From contig OZ017754.1 in NCBI GenBank assembly GCA_963969365.1, forward strand, positions 620,001 to 684,000: DNA of 64,000 nt, in the 5' to 3' direction. The position numbers and the translations under genes were made by a program. The notes under the pieces were generated by a model, which saw nothing but the letters and a program-made list of their open reading frames with translations, ran no database searches and had not been told where the DNA came from. Shown here piece after piece: positions 34,584 to 43,612 of the stretch; within the stretch, counting starts at the first letter, position 1, and each line of letters begins with the position of its first letter. This stretch comes from Asterochloris sp. CNOR1 (Eukaryota; Chlorophyta; Trebouxiophyceae; Trebouxiales; Trebouxiaceae).

Positions 34584-35648
34584 ATGAAGTCTAAGCCAGG
34601 CAGTGGCAAGAGGCAAGAGCGCAACTTTGAGATTGTTGTCAACCACATCACCACCAATGAAGACCAGCTGCCTCAGGTCTCGCGGCAGAGCATGGCGGCT
34701 CTGAAGAATGTCTTTGGACACAACATCAAGAAGTACTCAGGCACTCTTCACTACAAGTCCGGCAACCACCATGTACATTTCCTTGTGATGTCTGAGGCTC
34801 CTAAGACCAAGAGCGCTGTCAAAGCCAGTATTGCTGCCTCCATGGCACTCATCTTTGGCACACAGACTGACTCTGTAAAAGTGAAGTTGTTCAATGAATT
34901 GAAAGCAGATGCTGGACCAGCTCACGGCCTGAAGGGGCTTGGCGACTACAGGTCGCTGTACGTGAACAACAACGACCATGAGAATCACCGCCCAAAGCAT
35001 CCTGAGCACAGGACAGTGGAGTTCATGTGTGGTGGAGATTGGGAAATTTCACATGGAGGTGCCAGGAACAGTGCTGGACGACAAGGGCCAGTGCAAGTGG
35101 CAATAGCGGCCATCAGGGCAGGGACTCCAGAGTTGCAGTGCAAAAACTATGAGGATTTCCAGCGTCTGCTGGAAGCCTCCGCGAAGAGTGTGGGTTGCAC
35201 CATATATACCTTGCCGAAGGTACCGGGCTTCTTCAGTACTGTGCCCAAGCGCGTGGAGGGTGACTTCGTCCCCAACCCTGCCTATGATGAGGAGGAGTTC
35301 AAGACCCTACCCAAACAGGAGCGAACCAGCAAGCGGAAGCGCACCATGAAGTATATGCAGGGGCCAGACGGGCTAAGCCTAAGGGAGGAGGTGGTGGTCA
35401 AGCACAACTTTCTGGAGGGACACCCTCCTGATTTTCACAGATTCAGGCTCCTTGAGCCAATCAGAAAGTTGCAGTCTAACAGGATGCTCACAGTTCCCAA
35501 GTTGAAGCAGCTCTACGAGGAGGCATTCATTGATCTGTTCAAGGACTACCCACCTCCTGGATGGATGTCTGGTCGTGCCCCGGCAAGGGCATGTGTCAGT
35601 TACAATCTGCCAGCAGCAGTTATTGCTGATTTGATGAAGGCCAGATGA
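34584..35648 (+). CDS. Intronless 354-aa protein of unknown function, possible HUH/Rep-like fold
   Basis: A single open frame of 354 codons with no intron, in contrast to its neighbours. The N-terminal half has FEIVVNHI (15-22), a hydrophobic strand followed by LHYKSGNHHVHFLVM (55-69) with an H-x-H at 63 and 65, and DYRSLYVNNN (121-130) with tyrosines at 122 and 126. This order (strand, HxH, later Tyr) recalls HUH rolling-circle endonucleases, but the third motif is not a clear YxxK, so the assignment is weak. The C-terminal half is basic (SKRKRTMKY) and ends in a helical region. ATG at 34584 is the first in frame after stops. A TGTAA follows at 35742-35746. It lies next to the left direct repeat. 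Confidence 0.7.
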   Translation: MKSKPGSGKRQERNFEIVVNHITTNEDQLPQVSRQSMAALKNVFGHNIKKYSGTLHYKSGNHHVHFLVMSEAPKTKSAVKASIAASMALIFGTQTDSVKVKLFNELKADAGPAHGLKGLGDYRSLYVNNNDHENHRPKHPEHRTVEFMCGGDWEISHGGARNSAGRQGPVQVAIAAIRAGTPELQCKNYEDFQRLLEASAKSVGCTIYTLPKVPGFFSTVPKRVEGDFVPNPAYDEEEFKTLPKQERTSKRKRTMKYMQGPDGLSLREEVVVKHNFLEGHPPDFHRFRLLEPIRKLQSNRMLTVPKLKQLYEEAFIDLFKDYPPPGWMSGRAPARACVSYNLPAAVIADLMKAR

Positions 35649-35741
35649 TGCAAGCTTGTTTACAAGATCATGAACTTGTCTGAAGCACCATGCCACAGCA
35701 CAGGTGTGGAAGGTGCGTCCACGTACCACACCGTGTGACTT

Positions 35742-35746
35742 TGTAA
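35742..35746 (+). terminator. Candidate TGTAA polyadenylation signal for the 354-aa gene
   Basis: It lies about 95 bases after the stop at 35648, a typical distance for chlorophyte genes. Confidence 0.45.
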
Positions 35747-36050
35747 CAGATGCACAGATTGCGCGAGTGCAGCCCTTTTCAAGGGCCCAGGAGGTCCTCT
35801 TGTGCCTCCAGGGATTCAAGTGTAGATGCTGCCAGGTCCAAAAAGCCACCACATGTGTTGGTCAGGCCAGCTCCCTCTGAGTAATACCTTCAAGTGTACT
35901 TCAAGTGTAGTGGAACCTTTGTTGTGCAGTGGCAAGCCAAAAGCAGTTGATTGGCCCAGAGGAAAGGGTTACGCGGACATGCAGATCTTCAGTTCATGTA
36001 GACCAAGAGTGTTTTTTTTTTCACTTTTTTTTTCAAGTGTAGTCTGTTGG

Positions 36051-36076
36051 GGGGGCAAGCCTGCAGGCTTGCCCCC
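36051..36076. repeat. 26-bp perfect palindrome
   Basis: The half-site gggggcaagcctg is followed directly by its exact reverse complement. It sits beside T-tracts between two convergent genes. It could be a cruciform, a protein-binding site or a relic of an element end. Confidence 0.9.
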
Positions 36077-36127
36077 TTGCATGAGATCTGATTTTGTGGA
36101 GTGAAATCTGACTTTCTGAGTGAAATG

Positions 36128-36132
36128 TTACA
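36128..36132 (-). terminator. Candidate TGTAA polyadenylation signal for the recombinase gene
   Basis: TGTAA on the minus strand, about 100 bases past the recombinase stop at 36231. Confidence 0.4.
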
Positions 36133-36230
36133 CCGCTCAGTAGGATATGACTTTCAGCAAAGAAATGTACCTGTGCAGGTAATTGGCGGTAGGAATTTCG
36201 ATTTAGATCAGCAAACAATCAAAGGCTTGC

Positions 36231-39200
36231 TCAGCTGCTCTGCTTACGCTTGCCAAGCAGCTTGGAATCACTGCTGTACCTGCTGCATAGCTGCTGCAGT
36301 GAGCTGACCGTCCTGGTGGCGGAAATTCGCTCACGTTCCATTTCTAAAGCCCCGACCACAGCAGCCATGGTGCTTCCCAAGGCCACCATGCGGTTCCTGA
36401 CCTCAGCAGCGATGCCATTTTTGAATCTTGAGAAGGCCATGCTGCTGGCCCTTGCTTCTTTTTTGCTGCCATGCCACCTGCGGAGGTCTGAAGGCACCGC
36501 TGAGATCTTGGAGAACGCCTCAAATGCTTCTGGGACTGTCTGGAAATCTGAGAGCTTCCACACCTGCAGTTCACAAGGCGACAAGGTCTGACCAGTACAC
36601 AGGCGCTCAAGCTGAAAGGCAATTGACTGCATACCTGTTTCTCGACCAAAAAGGAGTCCCTCTCATCCCCGGGGCTCAGCGCACTGAGGGCCTGAGGCGG
36701 CAGAGTAACGCCACAGCTGGCCTTTGAAGCCAGAGGCACCCACGGCATGGGGTTGGCGGATGCTGGAGGCTGAACACTGGAAAGAGGCACCTGGGGCAGC
36801 ATCACCACAGGGGCAACTGGCATAGGCGTGGCCTCCTTTCCACTCAGCGTCTTGAATAAAGCCTGCGACATGGCAGGGGAAAGGGTCAGAGCATGGTTGA
36901 TCTAGATCTGGACACCTCAAGGCCACAGCGCTCACCTTTGGGTTGGTGAAAAACTCATTTTTGTCTTTGAGAATCCTCTCAGCGGCCATGTGTTTGTCCC
37001 ATGTCTCTTGCCGCAGCTGCTTGCCTACAGCGCTCTGCAGAAGGCGACTGGCTGCTGGCGGGATGGTGCGGAGCCACTGGTCCCCATATGACTGAATTCT
37101 CAAGCTGGCGTTCTGCACAAACACCTGCCGCAGGTGGTCGATGGCGCATAAGGGCGCCAGCAAAGGATGTGCAGGGTGGCATCGCACGCCAGCTTGGCGC
37201 AGGAGCACTGTCAAGCCCGGGATGATGCGATCCAGCACATCCTCCTCAGCCTGCAGAACACAATCAGATCAGTCCCCCATTCCCCATTTTGGTGATTTGC
37301 GTGAGAAGCACTGGCACTGCAGTGACCTTACCTTGAAATCAGCCTGACCCAAATGATGATTCTCCTTCCAGTCCCGTCCCCACCCAGCCAGCCTGTGGGC
37401 TGTGTCTGGGTCAAAGATGCAATACAGGTCTGTGGTGTCAGACTCATGCCTGCATGGCACAACACTGGTCAGCTGGAGATGATGTTGTTCAAAGTGCACA
37501 GCATGGCCTGAGTTGCCTACCTTGCCGCCATCTTGATCTCCGCTTTGTTGATGCCCACATTCTTTGCCGCCTCCACACCATGCTTCTTGAATTTGTGGCT
37601 GACTTCCCCTTTTGTTGAGTACCCATCAAGCCTGCCACAGGGCACACCTGCGACGTAACAAGCCACAGATGTCACCCACAGCCAAAACCTGAAGCATTAA
37701 CGCACGGGCTCACCAGCAAGGTCAAAAGCCTGCCGAAGGTGAACGTTGAGGGTCTGCCCGCTCATGGGCTGATTCCCCTGCATGCTAGGGGCTGCAACAA
37801 TGTAGTTGGCCAGATCCTCAAGTTTGATGCCCCTGTGGAAGGTAGCGACAGCCAGGTCGGCAAGCGCTGCCTGAGGACAGATGCGACGGTCTCGATACCT
37901 GCGGCAGAGGAGGCATAAAAACTGAGAACACACTGCAGCAAACTGCCCAAGTGCGTCTGACAACATGAATGCGCATACCTGACGACACCAGGAATATCCA
38001 CCTTCCCAGGCTTCACAGTCTTCCCCTGCATGCTACCACAGAGGACTGCCACAGAGGGCGTTGGCCCCACACCATCCTGCGTCCTCAGTGCCAGGCAGCT
38101 CCAGGGAAGCTTGCGCAGGTCATCAGAGCGGCCCAGTGTGGCTGGCAGGAACGTCATTGCCATCCTCAGCAGACAGGCCCACTGCCACTGCTTCTGCTGG
38201 AAAGCTTTTTGCAGGGACTGGCGAAGCTGCCCTGCGCTCAGTGCAGCATCCACCTGCACATTCAAAGAGCAACTTGACGCATGAAAGTCACAAGTAGCGG
38301 CTGGGCTTGTGCCAGCCGAGCTGATGGAACGTTTCAAGACAGACAGGAAATTCTCATGGAGAGAAGTGGATGAACAAAGCAGAGCTAGGAAGCATGTCAG
38401 TCATCTGTTCAGCCAACCCTGAGAACACCCAGCGCTGAGACTTCTTGGCCGATGGCAGCTTGGAAGCCATGGTCAGGGCAAAGACGCCAGCTTCGTTGAT
38501 CCAGGCTGATGCCAGCCCACCACAGTCCACCGACATCGACCTCAATACAGGGAAGCCCTCTGAGGTCCATACACACCTGAGCTGCCACCTGCGCATTGAG
38601 GTTCTCAGCCTGCATCTCCTTGCCACGTGCACGGACCAAGTCCTTAACCGCCTGAATCTCCAGGGGTGCGGGTACATCTGAGGTGATGCGGCCCTGTGAG
38701 TGCTGCTCTCTGCGGACTTCCTTGAGGTGGCACAGATAATCACTGCACACACCAGGCCAAAGTTGGGAAGGGCAAGACTTGTGTGCAGCTCAGACACGGC
38801 AGTGGAGTGGCCTCTCACCCCACACTGCTGAATGAGTATCGAGCACCACTCTGCTGCACTGCCTCATCCATAAGCCATATCGAGAACTCAAGAATCTTGG
38901 CCTGGGACACGAGGTCGCCGTCAGGGGACGCCTCCTGCTCACAGTATCTCTGCAAGAATGGGTGTGTGTGAGCGACATGTCCTTGTAAGCATCAAGGGCG
39001 CCATGAAGAACGGGATCAAAGGCCTGCGGTGTCTACCTTCCAGAGCTTGGCAGCGGATTTTTCAGCCTGGACTGTGTTCTGTGGCTTAGCCGCACCATGA
39101 CGTACATTGATGTGCTGGGTGCACCGGAGAATACGAGCTTCCTCCTCAGGAGTGTTAGGCATGGTTGCTGCAGCCAACTGCTGCGTCTGGGATTGGTGCT

Positions 39201-39445
39201 CCATTCTGCTGGCCCAAGGTCTCTAAACTGTGCACACCAAGGGCAGAGACCGGCACTGGCTGGAGATCATCCACCATGCCAGACAGGTGTCTGCAGGCTT
39301 GATTAATGGCCGCTCTGAGAGAACGGGGGCTGTCTGGGGAGCAACTGCCATGCAGTTGTGCTATGTAGTCCCCAGCCAGCCCCAGGTTGATGACATGGTT
39401 AATGTAGCTGCTGTACTGAGCAGATGGCACTTGGTAGTGCTGCAT
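36231..39445 (-). CDS. Crypton-like tyrosine recombinase, 11 exons
   Basis: Exons in transcript order: 39445-39251, 39177-39037, 38949-38819, 38742-38577, 38253-37979, 37898-37714, 37647-37521, 37449-37332, 37250-36936, 36862-36635, 36563-36231. They total 2,214 bases, 737 aa plus stop, with all junctions in phase. A SAM-like N-terminal part (AKLWKRYCEQE, ARYSFSSVGDYLCHLKEVRR) precedes the catalytic domain. Box I is LGRSDDLRKL (Arg about 253). A beta-hairpin Lys is in GSMQGKTVK (about 289). Box II is SHKFK (His about 382, with Lys 385 in place of the usual Arg). The last box is AARHESDTTDLYCIF, with nucleophile candidate Tyr about 416. About 320 residues follow, including a basic, Ser-rich tail (LLGKRKQSS). 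Tyrosine recombinases cut and join DNA through a 3'-phosphotyrosine. The first exon is the least certain; a shorter start is the ATG at 39204. Confidence 0.8.
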
Positions 39446-39686
39446 GAAGATGGATCTGGGAACTTTGGCGCGCTAGGGTTTCTGACCTAGTACTTAGGTC
39501 GGGAGGCATTTCTGAGACGAGCCTAACTGCTGGAGACTGTAAGGCTCAGCAGCCCATTCCTCCGTCCCTTTTACTCTCAGTAAGCCGGTGAGCATCTTGA
39601 CCACAAATATCTGCTCTTTCATGTGGCTTCCTGATGAGCTCTGAGCGCACAGCTGCACCTGTCCTCAGGGTAAATTGCTCTGGAAT
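39446..39686. promoter_or_regulatory. Short divergent promoter between recombinase and nuclease-kinase genes
   Basis: The two start codons are about 240 bases apart and point away from each other, so they probably share regulatory DNA. No TATA box was assigned. Confidence 0.4.
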
Positions 39687-42600
39687 ATGGCGGACGAGAC
39701 AGGACTGGCCGCAGATGCTCTTTCTGGGCTGGAGGATGAATCCAGGGACGCCGCACTTGGCGTGCTCTATGGCGCAAGCGCTGATGCTCGTCAACGTCTG
39801 CAGAACCTGGTTCTGAGATTTCGCAACGCTCCTGCACTGGCTGGAGCAGTCAGGGCCTTTCTGTCTGAGCACCGAGGTGCGTAGCCGGTCCCCTGGGTGC
39901 TCATGCTGAGGTGCACTGGAGCATTCAGGTGGGTGGCTTGCCACATGGCAAGATGCGGTTAGGGAGCACTGCCTACAGGGTTGCTAGCGCTGCTGGAGCC
40001 CTGCTGGTGCGTCGCTGTGCTTGTCTGTACAATCACAGCTGACGGGAATGAGCTGCTCATTGATTGAGCAGCCTGTGGAGGTGAGTTGGTGCACCAGGGC
40101 TGCAGGAGTTATCAACAGCATGCAGCGCACCTAGGGAGGCGCTGTTCAGGGTGACTGCCTTGCTAGACTCAGCTTCCCCAGTGACACAGGTGGCTGGAGG
40201 TGAGGATCCCAAGCAGGGCTGCAAGATCTGACCTGCATTGCATGCGGCAGCAGGGTTGCGCCTTGTGGGAGGCACTGTCCAGGGTCCTGCCGCCAGGGCT
40301 GGCAGAGGCCCTAGAGCTTGGGCATGCAGGGCACGTCAGGACCTGATCAGTCCACCCCACCAGGGCTGCACCATCGGCGTGCAGGGTAAGCAGGTTTTTC
40401 AGCCAGCCTTTTTTGCAGTGATCAAGAAGCGTGAGTGGTGATGCCTTGGCGCCTCACCGGGCCCAGAAGATGTGAATTTCAGGAGCTCTTCACAGTGCGC
40501 CGTAAGTGCGAAGACTCAAGGTTGCTGAGCTGCTCGTCATGTGCTGCGCCTTCTTGTGATGTGCGGGATACCAGAGTCATGGCCAGGCCTGGGCATGATA
40601 ATGGAATTCTCCATGTGGGCTGCAGCTTGTGTGCTGTTTCACCTGGTGGCGATCCGCCCAGCAATTCATCTCTGTCTGGCAGGGCGACATGGTCCGTTCG
40701 CCAGTTGCATGGTTTAACCTGCATGTCATTTGCAGGGGAGGATCTTCGTGGCAAGACTGCGGCGATGCGTGCGGCTGGCACATGTTCAGTGTCTGAGGCA
40801 GGCACCATTACGCACCAACTTCTTCTGTTACAGATTGCATCATGGCAGTAAACCCAGATAACACTGTCTGATTGGAATGGTTCTGTCTTTGCAGGCAAGC
40901 GCGGCCGTGAGGCTGACCTTGAGGGCGACGATGAAGCTGGCCCCAGCAAGAAGCCACGCACAGGTTAGTTGAGCATGCTCAAGTTGCTTTGATTCGCCTT
41001 AGCAGTCTGCAAGCAAGCCTACCAGGTGACCTGCACAGGAGATCTGCATTCTATGTGTGCATGACAAGGATCTGTGACAGCTCTGGTGCTCAGGCGTGCA
41101 GCCTAAGTTGCAGTTCGGTCACAGCATCAGCAGTCTCACAAGCACCATTGCCCCGCAGGGCGTCAGGAACAGGACTGGTCACAACACTGGGTGACGTACC
41201 TGGAGGGGCCACTGCAGCCGCTGCCCAACACAAGGGCCGAAGTGGAAGCGGTGCTGTTTCCAGCTCAGCCTGACATTCGCATTCCTGTCATGCCGGTGTA
41301 CTACCATATGGCGAGAACGCGCTACCCAGACACTGCTGCACGGCTGCTGGAGCAAGCAGATGGGTCTTTGTTGGTGGCCAGATTGACAAGTCTGCTGGAC
41401 CAGCAGTGGAGGGAGGGCAACACAGAGCTACACACCTCTGTTCATGTAATTAGATTCATTGAGGAGGTCTTTGGTAGCTTGGAAGAGTTCAGCTCACACA
41501 ACGTCTCCTGCAACATCATGCTCAACAGCACAGAGCAACGTAGCACAGCAAGCAGCAGAACAGTACGTGAAAAGCTCAGGCCTGACACTGCTGTAGCCTT
41601 GAACAAGTGCACTCTCTTGCTTGGTGAGGACAAGTTCTCTGTGCTCGCGGATGCCATAGAGGACCTCAAGAGGAAGCGGCTAGAGCTGACTTCAGCCCAC
41701 TATGGGCCAGTGCACTTCCTTCTAGCATATGCTGCAGCTGGAAAGGAGTTTCAATGGTTTTGGATGTCCTCAGATGGTAAACAGGTGAGCTCTGTACTTT
41801 CTGCAATTCACGGTGCTGTCTGTGTGCGAATATGCAGTAGCTTTGTTCTGCATGATGCACTTTCCAGTGAAGAGGTGTGCACATATTCCGCCTGCCCTGC
41901 TGCCACAAGTCTAGACTCCCTTTGGTGTGCTGCTTAAAAAAGTTGAGGGGTCCTGATGGCTGTCCGTCTTCTATGTCATGCTTTGGATGCAGGTGTTGGA
42001 GCTTGGCAGACTTTTCAACTTCAGTAAGCAACTGGACCGCATCGAGCTCACGCTTAGCCTTGCGCGCGCATTCTTCCTCATGATCGTAATGGCCAGGAGT
42101 GTGCCTCAACTAAGCAGGCGTCCCACTTTGTACAGTAAGATCCCCAGGGGGCCTGATGGCCAAAACATGTCTAGGTACGCTGCAGTCTCTCTGCTGGCAC
42201 ACAATACTGTCTCTACCGTGCACCACCATCATCTTTGTTTGGAAGAGCCAACAGCACTAGCTGCCAACTGCATGCCTTTGACAAGTTTGTGCGACTTCTC
42301 ACTTGGGGCATGGTGGAGATCTCTGCAGCATGTGCTGTGTTTAGCACGGTGCCCCACAGCAATGCACCTCATGATTGCAGGTATCTGCTGGTCCTACCCA
42401 ACCGCATGCAAAAGGTCATATGCAACTTCAACAGCTTTAAAGACGAACACAAAGCCGACTTTGACACCATTGTTGCCGCGTATGCTGCTGCCAATCAGGC
42501 TGCAGCGCAGAGCCACCCCAACCCACCATTCGTTGTGACAACACCTGGGCCGCCCAAGCTGGGCAGGCACCGTTATGAGGTGTATGTCAAGCCCCTGGGC

Positions 42601-43179
42601 TACTCAGCGTTGTGCACAAACGAGCAAGTAAGCGTGAAGGCTAGCAGGCACTCTTTGCTTTTGCCATTGCTGCGGTCCAAGCCGCCTGTCTGCCTGTTGG
42701 TGGGGCTGGTAATGTGCCACAGCTTCATCCACTGGCTGCCTGCATTATGTTAACAGTCCACACCAGCTCTGAAGTGATGGTGTGCCACTCTGCAGGATGT
42801 GCGGGCCTTGGCATGTGCCTGCTGCAAAGCTGCACAGGTCCTCCATGCAGCTGGCTGTGTTCATCGCGACTTTCGCATGGCCAACGTTGTGCAATTAGGC
42901 CCTGGCGCTTACATGGTCATTGACCTGGAGACAGTTGGCAAAGCAGAGGCTGAGCCCCTCCCAGTAAGTTTCAATCTGACTGGCTGGCGTTCTGACACTC
43001 TGAGTGAGTCCAGGAGGTACACCACTTATTCAGATATGTACCAGATTGGCTTGATGATAGAAGAGCAGCTGAAACTCACAACAGACCAGCCCTCTGACAT
43101 TGCCCTGGACTTTGTGGGCCAGCTGAAGCTGAAGAATGTGTCTGCCAAGGACGCATTGCAGCATGTCTGGTTCAGTTGA
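39687..43179 (+). CDS. PD-(D/E)XK nuclease-like domain fused to a divergent protein kinase (Crinkler-type)
   Basis: Exons: 39687-39876, 40895-40963, 41159-41784, 41993-42174, 42381-42627, 42796-43179. They total 1,698 bases, 565 aa plus stop, in phase. A short helical N-terminus is followed by a nuclear-localisation-like patch (GPSKKPRTG, about 80). Residues 130-290 hold REKLRPDTAVALNK and LLLGEDKFSVL: the RPD (227-229) and GEDK (242-245) pair matches the PD-(D/E)XK pattern found next to kinase domains in Crinkler-type proteins of fungi, oomycetes and some algae. The C-terminal kinase lobe shows VLHAAGCVHRDFRMANVV (HRD 461-463, Asn 468), VIDLE (480-483, in place of DFG), SDMYQIGLMIEEQL and SAKDALQHVWF. 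The kinase N-lobe is short and I see no glycine loop. It lies head to head with the recombinase gene. Roles in conflict or element biology are inference. Confidence 0.78.
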
Positions 43180-43612
43180 ATTTTGTTTTCATGCATATGT
43201 GCCTCTCAAATGAAAGGGGCAATGTGTGCTCAAAGCAAGGCCAGGGGCATCAATGCCAATTGGGCTAGCACAACATGCAGGAGCACTCATGTGGCCCATA
43301 GTCTGGTGACATGTTACTGGGTGTCACATGGCCTGTGATGATAGGACCTAACTTACAGAGTGAGATGCCTGAATGAGATGACCTGACTTACAGAGAGAGA
43401 TGCACCCAAGTAACCCATGCTGAGATGTGAAGGGCCACTGTGGAGACCTCTGCGCCCTTCTGGTCACCGTTGGAGCTCTGCATGGCGATCGAGCTGGTCT
43501 AGCGTAAGGTGCCAGGCTGGAGGGGGCAGCAGGTGGGGTGCAAGAATGCCACATCAATCACAGCCCGTGCTTCATGGCAAGCTACGGAGCTGCATTCCCA
43601 CACGCACTGCAG
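43180..43612. other. Intergenic region holding the right end of the candidate element
   Basis: It contains the inverted decamer at 43323-43332, the 20-bp repeat at 43365-43384 and a local repeat of acttacagag. The first exon of the next gene may also lie here but was not identified. Confidence 0.5.
43365..43384 (+). repeat. Right copy of 20-bp direct repeat
   Basis: Identical to 34369-34388. It is flanked on both sides by acttacagag-type sequence, so the right end is locally repetitive. Confidence 0.9.

Larger units (their letters stand above)
35649..36230. other. Convergent intergenic region with repeats, T-tracts and palindrome
   Basis: It lies between the 3' ends of the 354-aa gene (plus) and the recombinase gene (minus). 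It holds three copies of ttcaagtgtag (35815-35825, 35900-35910, 36032-36042), two long T runs (36011-36033) and a 26-bp perfect palindrome. No coding exon is seen. Confidence 0.6.
34369..43384. mobile_element. Candidate recombinase-bearing mobile element with cargo
   Basis: The same 20 bp, atgcctgaatgagatgacct, occurs at 34369-34388 and 43365-43384. Just inside each is the inverted decamer gccatgtgac (34396-34405) / gtcacatggc (43323-43332). Between them lie only three genes: an intronless 354-aa ORF, a Crypton-like tyrosine recombinase and a nuclease-kinase fusion. None of the decayed exon copies typical of the flanking genes is seen inside. Mobile-element status is inference; the repeats could also mark a duplicated or rearranged segment. 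The right-hand repeat is itself embedded in a short local repeat (acttacagag twice). Confidence 0.5.
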
